Shown here: piece after piece, positions 10,687 through 22,759 of the stretch | Layout: each line of letters opens with the position of its first letter | Numbering within the stretch: position 1 is the first letter of the stretch | DNA from: Chondrilla cf. caribensis | Lineage: Eukaryota > Porifera > Demospongiae > Chondrillida > Chondrillidae | Direction of reading: 5' to 3' | NCBI GenBank assembly: GCA_964020155.1 | Contig: OZ026548.1 | Coordinates: 2,253,897-2,317,896 of the forward strand | DNA length: 64,000 nt | Notes under the pieces: model-generated | What the model saw: the letters and a program-made list of their open reading frames with translations, nothing else | What the model was told of the DNA's origin: nothing | Database searches by the model: none | Made by a program: the position numbers and the translations under genes

Positions 10687-11400
10687 TTAAACATAACTAC
10701 TGTAACAGTTCTCTGATTCGGGAATGGGCTTCGTTTTGCGGCAGGCTTCGTCTATGGCATTCCTCATGTCTTTCTCGGCAATTGTCTTCGTCTCCAGTCG
10801 CTCCAACAGCCTTCCAACCCTCTCTTCAATTGTAAATATCTTTGTGGCTAACCTTGATGCTAGATTCCTTCGCGACTTGCAGGCACTTAAAGCGGTATAC
10901 AAAATGTCGTCGGGCACGCTGTACTCTTGCAAGTTGCTACTGTAGTTTAACTCTTGCAATGGAGAAGAAACAAAGCAGGGAGAGCTAAATGGTGTTTGCG
11001 AGGGTTCAGGTGTCACTAACGCCGGCTCAAAGGGTGGTGGTCCCGTTATTCGGCTTATGGTTTCTGGGCGTTCCGATAGTTTCTTCTCCAGATCATCTAA
11101 CCTTGCATTCAACCCCTTCTCCAGAGAATCCAGCCTTGCAAAAATCTTTGCATTCTGACCAGACACAAAATCTTGTAACTTCTCTATAAGTTCGGACACG
11201 TCATCCCAGGGAAGCTGGAGCGTCTGAGAAGGAGCATCGGGAACACACCGTGATAAAGGGAGGGGAGAACGAATTTCGTTGTCTTCAACTTCTACAGAGG
11301 ATGCTGGGCTTCCTAAATCTAACACGATCTCAGCCTGTTTTTTCTTAGTTACGGACGTGGGCGCTTGAACACTGGGTGGTACTGTACCGTTATCCTTCAC
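10687..11400 (-). CDS. Coiled-coil/BEN-like protein carried by a transposon
   Basis: An intact 237-residue frame starting MKDNGTVPPSVQAPTSVTKK. Residues about 70-110 (SELIEKLQDFVSGQNAKIFA, LDSLEKGLNARLDDLEKKLS) have coiled-coil periodicity. Residues about 165-230 (ACKSRRNLASRLATKIFTIE, then NAIDEACRKTKP) resemble the BEN domain pattern of RxxAxxLxxxxFTxEE followed by an xxAI helix. BEN proteins bind DNA and chromatin. It starts 2 bp from the transposase-side sequence in head-to-head orientation. It could be a new accessory gene of the element or a captured host gene. The BEN call is by eye. Confidence 0.65.
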   Translation of the reverse strand: MKDNGTVPPSVQAPTSVTKKKQAEIVLDLGSPASSVEVEDNEIRSPLPLSRCVPDAPSQTLQLPWDDVSELIEKLQDFVSGQNAKIFARLDSLEKGLNARLDDLEKKLSERPETISRITGPPPFEPALVTPEPSQTPFSSPCFVSSPLQELNYSSNLQEYSVPDDILYTALSACKSRRNLASRLATKIFTIEERVGRLLERLETKTIAEKDMRNAIDEACRKTKPIPESENCYSSYV

Positions 11401-11439
11401 TATGGCGTCATGTAACTTCTTGGACTTTCCCCAAACGAT

Positions 11440-11817
11440 TTTAACTTTTTCTCCAACAAGCCGGCTTCATTTCTCCCATTTGTACGAGGCCATTATCCAC
11501 ACGGGCATCGGTTATTCCAAGATAACGACCCAAAACATACAAGCAGGTACATCAGGGGTTATTTCGAAGAAAACAATGTCTCGTGGTGGAAGAGTCCGGT
11601 TGAGAGCCCCGATCTAAACCCAATTGAGAAGATTTGGGGATCAATGAAGACGTTTTTGAGGGACAAGTATAAACCGAAAAATTTGGCTGAATTAAAAGCT
11701 GGCATCAAGGCATTTTGGAAAACTCTGATGCCGTCTGTTTGCAGTAGGTATATTGACCATATACAGAAAGTAATGCCAGACGTCATTAAAGAAGATGGTG
11801 GTCCCTCTGGGCATTGA
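11440..11817 (+). pseudogene. 3' half of Tc1-like transposase (DD34E)
   Basis: After a frame change near 11470 the plus strand reads GHRLFQDNDPKHTSRYIRGY, then SPVESPDLNPIEKIWGSMK, and stops at 11815-11817 after DGGPSGH. The second catalytic Asp (QDND) and the Glu of NPIE are separated by 34 residues, the DD34E signature of Tc1. The first Asp and the N-terminal paired helix-turn-helix are absent, so the enzyme is dead. Confidence 0.88.
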
Positions 11818-12105
11818 CTGTATTCATTTTATCGATACTAACCTTATTGTTTTAAATTTTTTCAATTCTTTCGCGTATATAATTTTATTCATCCAAAATT
11901 CATTCTTACGTACGTACGTATTATCAGCGCGCTCGAAGTACAGGTATATACGGATTTCATTAATGATACTAGATTACGAAATTTACCGCAGATGCCTTTG
12001 AAGTATACCGCGGACATCCGGACTAATCAATTGCGGTCAATCGGGGGATTTCCGCACATCATATTGTGGAATAATATGCGTTTCTTTTGGCATGTACCGT
12101 AGGTA

Positions 12106-12614
12106 TACATATATAGGGTTGCCTAAACGCATTTGGACAAGTACATGAACATGTACGTACAATGCAGGCACGGATACATATAAATGCATCCTGAACACAT
12201 CTGTGGTGAAATACAGGGCCACTGCATTTCACTGTGGATATGGCTCTCCACATGTTGTAAAGTAGAAGTTTCATTCATTAAATATATTATATGCCATCAA
12301 AATTTCCTGTTATATACCGAAGGATGCTCTCAGGGTCTAGAAATTAGGAAGCACAATAGTCTAAAAAGATTACACATGTTTTAAGGGAGTCTACAGGCTA
12401 CATTGATCACTAGATGAGCTGTATTCTACATTTAATTTGTCTGTACATCAAATATGGCAGTGAAGTAAGGTCACTCTCTGCAAAGTGCTAGAAATGGGGC
12501 GTAATGTTTCGATCAATCACCACTTATGTATTTGCCCCAGTTACATACGAAGAGGATTAATAAAATATCTTTAGTTTCATTATAATATAGATGGTGTAGT
12601 GAACAACCTCATAC
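12106..12614. other. Intron, nothing recognised
   Basis: Lies between the Tc1-like element and the next ankyrin exon. I see no exon, repeat array or inverted-repeat element. Confidence 0.5.
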
Positions 12615-12716
12615 CTCATCACACTGCTGTATGTCCAAGTCATGTTCTTTAACAAGCCAGTCAACCAAGTCAATGTTATCCCCCATTGCAGCTCGGTGAA
12701 GTAGGGTTTGACCATA
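12615..12716 (-). CDS. Ankyrin exon (one repeat)
   Basis: A 102-nt phase-0 exon with CCTACAG acceptor and GTATGA donor. It encodes YGQTLLHRAAMGDNIDLVDW and LVKEHDLDIQQCDE. It links the kinase-proximal ankyrin exons (20-28 kb) with the left tandem cassettes; the Ty3/gypsy element lies in the intron before it. Confidence 0.85.
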
Positions 12717-13221
12717 CTGTAGGGAAGACATAGTCATAGTACACTAACATGAGGATAAAGTAAAAGGAGGCAAATCCTAGTGGGATGGAATGAATATAAA
12801 ATATAATTATTGATGTAAAATAATGTATGACAAACGTTAGCTTATCATTCATCAAATAACCAGGAACAACTCACACCACAACCACATTATCCCAATTCTC
12901 CATATTGTGATACATGTGAGTAGTCTATCTTTATTGTCAACTTTACTAGACAGTAAGTTTCACAGAATTAAAGTTGTGGAAAATGGGCAGTGGTGGGATG
13001 TACCAGGTGTAGACCTGTCAGCAATGTGAGCCCGGAGAGTTATAGAGTGATCATGATTTTATAGAGCAGTTATGATTTGGATATTTTAGATGGCTGTCAT
13101 AAAATAAGAAAAGAAACAGAGAATTGACAGGTAAAATAAGGATGTACCAGCTGAAGAAACATCGTAAGAGAGGAGCAAATGTGTGAGACGATTAAATGAA
13201 GAGCATTTACTAGGAATATTG
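12717..13221. other. Intron upstream of the retrotransposon
   Basis: No exon or repeat family recognised. The retrotransposon begins at 13222. Confidence 0.5.
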
Positions 13222-13413
13222 TGTAATGGAGTCGTATGACTACTATATACCGTACTTTGGACTACTGTTATTAGGCTTGTAGTATTGGAACTGTAACTCT
13301 TGTATTATGCCTACCTTTAATTACATGTGATATTATTGGTTGCTCTGATTACTTTTTGATTGAGTAATAATATCAGTCTGTGAATGGTGAAGACACGTGT
13401 CAGCGACTTTACA
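13222..13413 (+). repeat. 5' LTR
   Basis: Starts TGTAATGGAGTCGTATGACT and ends CGACTTTACA. It matches 18940-19130 almost base for base. Confidence 0.95.
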
Positions 13414-13432
13414 GTGGAGGTCCTACCGAGAC
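13414..13432 (+). promoter_or_regulatory. tRNA primer-binding site
   Basis: The sequence directly after the 5' LTR is GTGGAGGTCCTACCGAGAC, with the TGG expected opposite a tRNA CCA end. The tRNA identity is not assigned. Confidence 0.65.
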
Positions 13433-13539
13433 CGATGTCAATTGAAGCAGACCCAATTTTCTGGAAGCCAAATTTGTTGTGAATCGCGAGAATAGTGGTT
13501 TTTGCGTTCGTTTGTTTTTCTGCTACTGGATACAGCGAT

Positions 13540-15197
13540 ATGGCTGAGCACATCGTCAAGAAAACTGTTACCATCACTGCACCGCCCGTAGGTTTCCCCC
13601 TGGACCGTCCGGTACCGCTAAACGCGAAGAAATTGACAGCTATCGTTATCAGAGCCATCGCTGTGGCTTTAGAGCTACCCGACTCCGGAACGCACGAGGA
13701 AAAATGATCGAGGGCAAGTTAGCGGAGCAACAGCATGAGCCCCAGAATGTACAAGTGACGACGGAGGCAATGACCCAGAGGGACCAGCTGTTTTGTCTCT
13801 ACAATTACATGACGCGAAAGGCGCTTTTCTTCAAATCGATGTTCACAAGGCACAGGAAAGATCGCCAAATGACTCAGAACGATCTTCAGCATCAGAAGAG
13901 GAGCTTGGCAGTATGCAACTTGGTGAAGATGACGTATTGGCCAGGTTAGACATGGCAGAGGAGGAGAATAGAGCCCTTGAAGAGGAACTTCGCGAGTTAA
14001 GAAGCCAGATCACTAAGGTGACACAGTGTATGAAAGATTTGTGGAGCACAAATTGTTCCCTGACCAGAGAATTTGAAGAGGTGGTGAGTAGCAAAGATGA
14101 TGAGATTGCATGCCTAAAGTGTCAATTGTTAGACCTTACTGGAAGTAGCCCAGTCGACCATGATCCTGATGTGCCACTGCCGGTCGACCCCCGAAACACT
14201 AGACAGAGTGCTCCATCAGACGTGCCAAGAAATGAACCACTGCCCATGAGACGGGGCAAGGTAAGACTCATTCTTGGGGGAAGATGTGGCAATTCGCTTG
14301 GATAACTGGGTGTCTACACTGAAGAGAGCTGCTGCTTGGAACCACTGGTCAACCGAGGACCAATTCCTCCAGCTAGTGGTACACCTTCGAGGACGCGCAC
14401 TCCAGGAGTGGGACTTGATCTTGGATGGAGAGAAGAGTCAGTTCCAGCCTGCCATTGAAGCCCTTAAAGAACGTCTGGAGCCTGGTGGCCAAATACTGGC
14501 TGTTCAGGATTTTCTTCATGCCTCCCAGAGGGATGATGAGCCAGTGTCACATTTTGTCCGCAGATTAGAGAGGAGTTTCCAGGTAGCCTATGGGCGTGAT
14601 GGTCTTGGCAACAAGACCCGCTATACGTTGTTGCATAGCCAACTACAAGAGGGTTTGCGTTACGAATTAATGAAAGCATCATCTGTTTCTGGTGCATTGA
14701 CATACCAAGCATTGGTTAAGGCTGCGAAGAACGAGGAGAGATGTATCGAGAAATTGAGAAAGAGGCAACAATACCGGAAAGCAGGCGCAAATCAACCACT
14801 CACCCCACCACAGAACACCGGTACCCAGCTGAGGACCAGCTCCAATCGTAAGCCATCTGCAGGAGAAGGAGCTGAAAGGAAACAGTCTAGGTCCATTCGA
14901 TGTTACAACTGTGGAGGAAATGGCCACTTTGCTAGTCAGTGTAGGAAGCCTAAGAGCGAGAGCCAAGGCAGACCGCCAGGGAAGCCGTCTTCCCGAACCA
15001 CCGCAAAGCAAGTACGAGCTGGCAAGGACCCCTCAACTCCAGCACACACCATTGAGGACCCCTGGGAGTTCCAGATGAGGGTAGTGTCCATAAAGTGGAG
15101 CTTCAGGATGGTGGTAGTGATCCCAAGTGCGTATCCGTTCTTCTGCATGGAGTGTCGGCGACTGGACTGGTCGATAGTGGAGCAGACATCACTATAA
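13540..15197 (+). pseudogene. gag-like gene with CCHC zinc knuckle, frameshifted
   Basis: Starts MAEHIVKKTVTITAPPVGFP and changes frame near 13700, 13790 and 14280. A coiled coil lies at about 13950-14130 (MAEEENRALEEELRELRSQI). The capsid-like part includes RLEPGGQILAVQDFLHAS. A zinc knuckle (CYNCGGNGHFASQC, CX2CX4HX4C) is at about 14903-14944. Gag packages the RNA. Frame changes mean no full Gag can be made without shifts. Confidence 0.8.
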
Positions 15198-18100
15198 TGG
15201 GTGGAAATCTTTTCAAACGAAAAGCAGCCGTCACCAAGCTGAAGAAGAGAGATCTGAAAAGGACTGACAAAACTGCGAAGATTTATGACCAACGATCTTT
15301 TACGTTGGATTGGATCTGAGTATTGAGTTTGACAACAAAGTGATGAATACGCCAGTGTACCTCAAGATGGATTCGCCCGATGACTCACTCTTATCAGAAG
15401 GGGTTTGCCGCCAACTTGGTATCATTCAGTATCACAAGCAAGTCCGCCCAGTGAAGGAAACAAGCAAGTCTGGAGCCTCAGCTCAACATTCCCCACCGCA
15501 AGGGCCTGGTACAGTACCTATCGTGAAGGTTAGTCTCATCAAGTCTGTGCATCTCCTTCCTCATCAAAGTGTTGTCACTGACGTAGTGTGTTCGGAGAGA
15601 GGGACCATTCATCTGGTGGAACAGATAGACAATTTCCAGGACAAAACGACCGTGCAGGTGGAGGCTACTTTGGTCAAACCCGATGTAGATGGGCTAGCCA
15701 AGATTATTTTGTCAAACCCCACTGGCCGCTCCTGTGATGTGGAATGAGGTACAGTTGTGGGTGCCGCTCATCCAGTCGCAATAGTTGAGCCTTCCAAAGA
15801 AGTTTTTCAGTCATTGGGAACAGATGGTATGCCAGATGTTCGTGCAGTCCTATCGCATTCAGAGCGTTGCGACTTCCTTCGGAATGCCATTGGAAAACCA
15901 GACTTGCTAGTCCAGGAGCAGACCCAGTGTTTACACCAACTATTGGAGAAGTTTCATGATGCCTTCAGCCTTGATGAAGATGAGAGGGGAGAGACAGACC
16001 TTGTCGAGATGGAGATCCGTACTGGAGATGCCCCTCCTAAGAGAGTACCTGCGAGGCGAATGCCTTTGGTAGTTCGTCAGGAGGTTTCGCGACAACTGCG
16101 TACCATGCAGGAGGCTGGTGTGATCCAGCCATCCAATAGCCCATGGGCCAGCCCCATCGTTATGGTCCGGAAGAAAGATGGCTCCCATCGATTTTGCGTG
16201 GATTACCGGGAGCTGAATTCCGTCACCAAGCTGGATACATACCCCTTGCCGCGAGTGGATGATCTCTTGGATCAACTTGGAAGTTTTTCACTACCCTGGA
16301 TCTCGCCAGTGGTTACTGGCAAATTCGTGTGGATGCCGATTCCCGAGAGAAGACTGCTTTTATAGTACCGCAAGGATTGTTCGAGTTCAGGGTTATGCCT
16401 TTTGGTCAGTCAAACGCCCCTGCCGTCTTTCAAAGATTAATGCAGCGCGTCCTGATGGGTTTGAGTCCTGTTGATGACCAAGCATTTGTATCAGTATACA
16501 TCGACCATATATTGATTTTTTCATCAACCTTGGAGGAGCACCTTCAACACCTAGCACTGGTGTTGGAGCGCATTCGTGATGCAGGATTGAAGCTGAAGCT
16601 TTCAAAATGCGAGTTTGTCTGGAAACAAGTTGAGTACTAAGGCCATATACTGACACCAGAAGGCCTGAAGACTAACCCAAGGCTAACCCAGGCGGTGGCT
16701 GATTTTCCAACACTCACAACAGTGAAGGAGGTTCGTCAGTTCCTGGGCCTGTGCTCCTACTATCGCCGGTTCATCTGCCAGTTCGCAAGAATTGCCCAGC
16801 CACTCAATGCTTTAACCAGGAAGAATGCAGCATTCAATTGGAATGAAGGTTGCCAGACATCATTCGCTAAGCTAAAGCAGTGTTTGAGTACAACCCCTGT
16901 GCTCGCCTACCCGTCACTGGATAAGACTTTCATGTTAGAGACTGATGCAAGCATCCTTGGGTTGGGTGCTGTGTTGTCGCAAGTACAAGATGATGGACAA
17001 TCCCAACCAGTTGCTTATGCCAGTCATTCTTTAACGGCCCCAGAGAGGAACTATGCCATCACTGAGCTGGAGACTCTGTCGTCTGGGCCATGAGTCACTT
17101 TAAGAGTTACTTGTATGGTCAAGACCTCACGGTCCACACAGACCATGCGGCCGTGAAGGCAGTTCTCAACACCCCTCATCCTAGTGGGAAGCACGCTCGG
17201 TGGTGGATGAAAGTGTATGGGTTAGGAGTTCGTAACCTTAAGATTGTCCATCGACCTGGGAGAATCAACACCAATGCAGATGCACTTTCCCACTGTCCGG
17301 TGGAAGGGGTGGGGGAGTCTGAGCTACAAGTTGCTATTGTGTCCACAAAGACATCGCACGAGACTGCCGTCTCTTCAGGCCCACTTACCGACACGGAGAT
17401 CACTTCATTGCTGTCTGCTGAACCCACTACTGAGGCCATGACTTCCTTCAGAAGTGAGCAACAGAAGGACCCTAAATTACTCAGTATTGTCACTTTCTTG
17501 GAAACAGGCAAATTGCTCGATGATGACCATTTGGCTAGAAAAGTTGCATTGCAGAGTCCTCTGTTTACCATGGCCAATGGTGTATTATACATGGTTGATA
17601 CCAAACGGAAGGACCAGTCTCGAGTAGCTGTGCCAAAGCACCTGAGGTCCAATATCCTGGATCTGCACCATCGTGGTCCAAACGGAGGACACTTCTCAGC
17701 CAAACGTACTTACCAGAGCTTAGTTCGAGTTTGTTGGTGGGAAGGATGTACCATGATACCCAGCAGCTTGTGAAGAATTGTCCTGAGTGTGCCATTGTCT
17801 CGGGAAATGGATGTCAAATTCCTCTACTATTACAACCCATCCCAGTCCAACGACCCTTCCAGATTGTCGGAATGGATATAATGGAGCTTCCAGTTACCAG
17901 CAGAGGAAACCGTTATGTCCTTGCTTTTCAGGACTACCTGACCAAGTGGCCGATGGTGTATGCGATGCCTGACCAGAAGTCACACCGTATTGCTAGACTC
18001 TTGGTTGATAAAATCGTCCCATTTTATGGAGTCCCTGAATCGCTTCTCTCTGACAGAGGTGCTAACCTGTTGTCACACCTCATGACTGATCTCTGCAGGA

Positions 18101-18927
18101 TGTTGGGAACGAAAAAGCTGAACACCATCGCCTAACACCCTGAATGCTATGGAATGGTTGAAAGATTCAACCAAACCATGAAGGCAATGTTGCGAAAGCA
18201 TTCAGCACGATTTGGGAAGCAGTGGGACAGGTTTCTCCCTCAAGTTCTTTGGGCATATAGGAATATACCTCATGCAAGTACTGGTGAAAAGCCATCCTTT
18301 CTACTTTTTGGAGTAGATTTGCGTTCACCTACGGAGGCCGCTTTCCTACCGCTATATGAGTTGGAGTGAACAGCCCCTGAAGACTATCGCGAGGAAGTCA
18401 TTACCACTTTGTCATCTGCGTGGGCTTTGGCAGTTGAAGCCATAGAGGAAGCACAGGAGGTGTACAAGAGAAACTATGATCACAAGGCCAGACAAGGGGA
18501 CTTCAGAATTGGCCAGGAAGTGTTGGTACGCTTTCCGCAAGAGGAGCAGGGCAAGTTGAGGAAACTTTCACAACCGTGGCATGGCCCCTATTGCATTGTG
18601 TCCTGGGATGACCCTGACTTGACTGTAGCTAAATCTTACTTTACAGCAGAAGACACTATCCAAGTACATCAGTCCAGAGTGTGTATCTGTCCCTCCGGGT
18701 TTCCCCCAGGACACTATTGGTATGGATCAAAATGTCACTCGGGGTGTGCTTTTCCAAGATGGGTACAGCGGTTCACAGAACAGATGTCTGAAGATTTGCA
18801 GAGCACATCTGAGGCTCGCATTGCTGACAATACACCTGTCGGGCAAGAACCAACACTTGCAAGATACAACCTATGTTCGCGTCCTCTTCCCAGTGATGTC
18901 AAGACGCTCGGGTCGAGCTTTTCTTAA
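15095..18927 (+). pseudogene. pol-like gene: protease, RT, RNase H, integrase; broken
   Basis: The aspartic protease motif is LVDSGADITIMGG (about 15165). RT has FCVDYRELNSVTKLDTYPLP, but the catalytic YIDD is YIDH (about 16497), losing one metal-binding Asp. RNase H shows ETDASILGLGAVLS. The integrase has an HHCC zinc region (17660-17790) and a core with Asp (VGMDIMELP), Asp (SDRGANL) and Glu (GMVERFNQT). Frame changes near 16290, 17090 and 17730 and stops near 15746, 16638, 18133 and 18367 disable it. The domain order fixes the Ty3/gypsy class. Confidence 0.9.
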
Positions 18928-18939
18928 AGGGATGAGTGA

Positions 18940-19130
18940 TGTAATGGAGTCGTATGACTACTATATACCATACTTTGGACTACTGTTATTAGGCTTGTAG
19001 TATTGGAACTGTAACTCTGTATTATGCCTACCTTTAATTACATGTGATATTATTAGTTGCTCTGATTACTTTTTGATTGAGTAATAATATCAGTCTGCGA
19101 ATGGTGAAGACACGTGTCAGCGACTTTACA
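18940..19130 (+). repeat. 3' LTR
   Basis: Matches the 5' LTR except for about three substitutions and one missing T. A purine run (AAAGGGATGAG) just upstream is the likely polypurine tract. Confidence 0.95.
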
Positions 19131-19134
19131 ATTG

Positions 19135-20352
19135 GTCAGTATATTTGGGTGTGCAGGGAAGGAGCAGGGGATTTCAGTGTACACAGGTTTGCAGGGTTGT
19201 CTACCTCAAGTAAAATTGTACATGTAAAAGAATCAAGTTTGTGGATGAGGCCAAATGCAAAAGGAGTATGAGTGAGAGTGGTGTAGATGTACAAAATGAC
19301 CAGGGACTGAAGCTGGAACAGTTCATTTATGTAAATCCTCCTTGAAATTACTAGAAACAGTTGGGAATGTAGCAAATGGCAACCTCATGATGGGAGACAT
19401 CATACACTCACAACATTTTTATCATAAGCTAAAAGATGCTGACGCATTCAAAGAAAGCAACCTCTAGGATGGAATAAATGAAACTATTATTAAGAATTCA
19501 ATTCACATAAGAAATTCCCATTTGAACTACAATAACACTCTGAATGAACAAGTTAATTAAGTCAGCAAATACCTGTGTGGGGACATATGTACATAAGTAG
19601 TTGGTATTATTAGTGTCAGCCAATAACGTACAGTGGTGATTGAAAGTAATAACCCTACCAGCTTACAATTACCTCGAGAGGCCTTGCAAGGTCTCACATC
19701 CGCTCGATGCTTGTTATCACAACTTTGTATCACATTAACACTAACAGTGTGACACGACTAATAGCGTATGAACGATGTAGTCGTAGCTTAATTAACATGC
19801 GAAAGATGCCTACGCAAGCCAAAGAATCGTTTCTAGAAAATGAAGGGCATAACGCCCAGCAAAATCCATTCAAATTTTGTGCGAAGAAGGCATATCTATA
19901 GCAGCGTCTGTGTGAAGATGGCCAATCAAGGTTCAGAGGAAAAAAAATTTGCTCGTAAGAACATCACGAATTATCAAAGTAAGTAAAATATTCGTGGACC
20001 AATGTTCAAGAAGATGACTAACAATAGGGAGCTATCATGCCTATATTGAACCATTAATAAATTTTGAAGCGATTTGCAGTCTAAATTCTCCGTTCAAGAT
20101 TGAAACATTGATCAATGTAGTGCCAAAGTTCATACAGTTAAAATATGATACGAATCACCTCGGTTACAATTAGCACCTTCGAGAACAAAGGGTTTAAGTA
20201 CACGTATGAGTGCACGTGAACACACATACGAGCACATGCGTTGGGAATGCCTCACGAGTTTTAGTATCATCACCTTCAATCACCACTGTATAACATACAC
20301 AGTTGCAATGTTACATTAAACCATTTCTAGAACTTATGTACATCATGCTTAC
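19135..20352. other. Intron, nothing recognised
   Basis: AT-rich sequence right of the retrotransposon, without a credible exon or repeat family. Confidence 0.5.
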
Positions 20353-20457
20353 TTTATTCCTAGTCATCAAGTCACAGTTGTACTTGTTGAACAAATGTTT
20401 CACCAGAGAAAAATGGCCATAGCCAGCTGCACAAGTCACAGGTCTAAAACATTTTTC
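20353..20457 (-). CDS. Ankyrin exon (one repeat)
   Basis: A 105-nt phase-0 exon between an ACTTTAG acceptor and GTAAGC donor. It encodes EKCFRPVTCAAGYGHFSLVK followed by HLFNKYNCDLMTRNK. The first turn is atypical (no TPLH), but the GYGHFSLVKHL helices fit an ankyrin repeat. Confidence 0.75.
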
Positions 20458-21416
20458 CTAAAGTTTAGGAAATGATGATATTGTGTAATCTATTGAAAAT
20501 CACAGTATACGTAGGTGATAGTTATACTACCTCTAGGTCTTTTGTAATGGAAATAAACAGTTAGCCATATAATTGACAGAGTATCAATCTCAAGTGTGCC
20601 CTGTAAGGTTCTAGAGGGTTGTGTTCCTGCTGATTTTCAGGTTTAATGACGATTAACACTGAAAAAGATTACCATGTACAGAACATAATATATTGTACAA
20701 AGGGTCTATGCTGTAGGTTGATGGGGATGAGCACCATTGTGCATAGATTGCATAGATTTGGTACATCCGATGATTAATTATTTGGGTACAACTGGGTGTA
20801 AATGATCATATACATACACAGGGGTATACTGGGTATATACCGCACAGCGGCTTCTTTCAAGTACAAAAACGTCCATGAAAAATAATATTCCAAAATCCAC
20901 AGAAACAAAAGAGCAAAGACTTTTATGATGAAACATTGGACTTCTAGTTTTTTGCGAGAGACAGAAAGTAGGTTGTCAGGATTAGAATTAAAACGGAGGA
21001 CGTGACGATTTCAGGACAATACAGATGTCAATAGAGTAAAAGTACACATCAGAATCATTCAAAAATGGCTGATTTTACACAGGAAATTCTCAGAATACTC
21101 CTTCTTAGGGGAAATATGTAGTCATGTCAAAGACTATAGTACATACATGATTCTGTTATGGCCTACCTGTTGAAGCATAATATGTGTATAGCCATTCTGT
21201 TCTCCTATGACATTACATGTGACATAAAATTGCAAAACTTATCGTTATAATCAAAATTAAACTGGCTGATTTTACACAGGAAATTCTCAAAATATATACT
21301 CTGTTAGAGTCATTATTTAGTCAAGTCAAACAATATAGCGTAGGTAACGTGTATTATGTCCTGTCATTTACATGGGAAAAATATCAGGTCATTGGTCCCT
21401 CAGAGTAATAACACAC
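20458..21416. other. Intron, no gene seen
   Basis: Contains two related stretches (GATTTTACACAGGAAATTCT at about 21069 and 21264), a local imperfect direct repeat. No exon is seen. Confidence 0.5.
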
Positions 21417-21518
21417 CTTGTCCCATGCATTGGGAGATAGACTGAACTGTTCCACCATTCTGTCAAATAGGTCAATGTTACCAACATTAGCAAGAGGAAA
21501 CAACACACTTTCTCCAAA
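21417..21518 (-). CDS. Ankyrin-like exon (one repeat, divergent)
   Basis: A 102-nt phase-0 exon: acceptor CTGTAG, donor GTGTGT. It encodes FGESVLFPLANVGNIDLFDR and MVEQFSLSPNAWDK. Its length and position fit the array, although the sequence has drifted from the ankyrin consensus. Confidence 0.7.
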
Positions 21519-21581
21519 CTACAGAAAGAATGATATTATGTTAATCATAATGTAAACGATATAAGTAGCTACATAATAGTA

Positions 21582-22029
21582 CAGTGAATATTTGTTAATC
21601 CGCCGCAATTGGTTCAGGTGAAATTTTGGCAGATTATACTGATCTTCTTTGAGATGTCTCCTACCATTTGCCATGCAATTGGTACGTTCCATGTCTTCCA
21701 GAAACGGTCTGTGAGTATTTTTTACATTGTCATTGGATTCCTTTCTGCAATCAGAAGTCTACTTCTTCTGCTTCACTGTCAAGTCCATATTAGAACACTT
21801 TGCTGCTATTTTGCTCTACACTAAGACAACTTCTTAAAAATTGGCAGATTATCTGTAAATAAAGTCCATACAAAAGTGCAAATTGGTGCACAGAAGAATG
21901 GCGGATGGCGGAATTGCAAGATGGCGGATTACTTGTATAACGTAAATATACAAGCGAATTCGTTTCATAATAATATTGCGTATAAAACAGTTTGGCGGAT
22001 TAACTGAGGGGAACATTTCCCATTCACTG
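21582..22029. mobile_element. MITE of the CAGTGAATA family, 448 bp
   Basis: The left end is CAGTGAATATTTGTTAATCC and the right end is complementary to CAGTGAATGGGAAATG, with GTTAATCCGCC further in. It is flanked by TA (21580-21581 and 22030-22031). It has no coding capacity. Relatives are at 36320, 36598, 52207 and 61620. Confidence 0.8.
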
Positions 22030-22047
22030 TACCAGCAAAAAACCAAC

Positions 22048-22146
22048 CTTATCAGTAACTGGTTGGAGTTTACATTCATCCAAGAGCCAGAGGAAAAGTG
22101 AGGCATTACCACTTCTGGCTGCTGCAAACAACAGATTTCGACCATC
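22048..22146 (-). CDS. Ankyrin exon (one repeat)
   Basis: A 99-nt phase-0 exon: acceptor TTATAAG, donor GTTGGT. It encodes DGRNLLFAAARSGNASLFLW and LLDECKLQPVTDK. The MITE on its left ends 18 bp from the exon, so its insertion narrowly missed the splice donor. Confidence 0.78.
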
Positions 22147-22759
22147 CTTATAATGGATAGAAATTGAGAAATTACTACACTGTAACAGCAACTGCAACAC
22201 ATTACACTTACTAAGTTAGGCAAATATTTAATGTAGTAAGTGGTTTATATCAAACTAGATTCTGTTAATATTTGTTGATAGGACTATGTCAACTTCTGCT
22301 TTAAAGCGATGATAGATAGCTGTAACAAATCATACATATATACAGTTTTCTTTTATTGACGTTCCTTTCACATCCGTAGGATAAAGTATTTCCCAACTCC
22401 ATTGCTTCTGGAACTGAAAGTTTGGGAAGATTAACAAACATAAATTTCATATTTTAGCGAAATACAAATTATTATAATAATAACTCATAAACTGAAACCT
22501 GACAGCCCCGCTAGCTGTCCTCCTTGTGGGTACAATGTTACTGTTTGTAAGCTAAATGCCTGCTGACATAGATGCGAATCTGGATGTACTAATTATCATG
22601 ACAGCATAATTAAAAGTTAAAACAACAAATACCAATTGAAACAGAATCATCTGGTTCATTATGACAATCCAAAAAATTAATACTGTCATCCATGCAGAGT
22701 TAATGACACACAGTATGTACAAAATACCAATCTACCCAATGAGTGCAGCAATAGCTCAC

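Larger units (their letters stand above)
10450..12105. mobile_element. Tc1-like (DD34E) transposon carrying an antisense BEN-like gene
   Basis: A 1656-bp element. Its terminal inverted repeats share CTACGGTACRTGYCAAAAGA and continue through AACGCATAT (left from 10453, right complement ending 12102). TA lies on each side (10448-10449 and 12106-12107), and the left end begins CAG as in many Tc1 elements. The plus strand holds the 3' half of a transposase, and the minus strand an intact 237-codon gene occupying the space where the transposase N-terminal half should be. ACGTACGTACGTA motifs lie near both ends (about 10584 and 11909). Confidence 0.87.
13222..19130 (+). mobile_element. Full-length Ty3/gypsy LTR retrotransposon, inactivated
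   Basis: A 5909-bp element with 192- and 191-bp LTRs (TG...CA ends), a 4-bp ATTG target duplication (13218-13221 and 19131-19134), a primer-binding site, gag with a zinc knuckle, and pol. The pol order protease-RT-RNase H-integrase defines Ty3/gypsy. The LTRs differ by about three substitutions and one indel, so the insertion is fairly recent. Even so, coding has several frame changes and stops, and the RT active site reads YIDH. It sits in an intron of the minus-strand kinase-ankyrin gene, in antisense. Confidence 0.95.
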
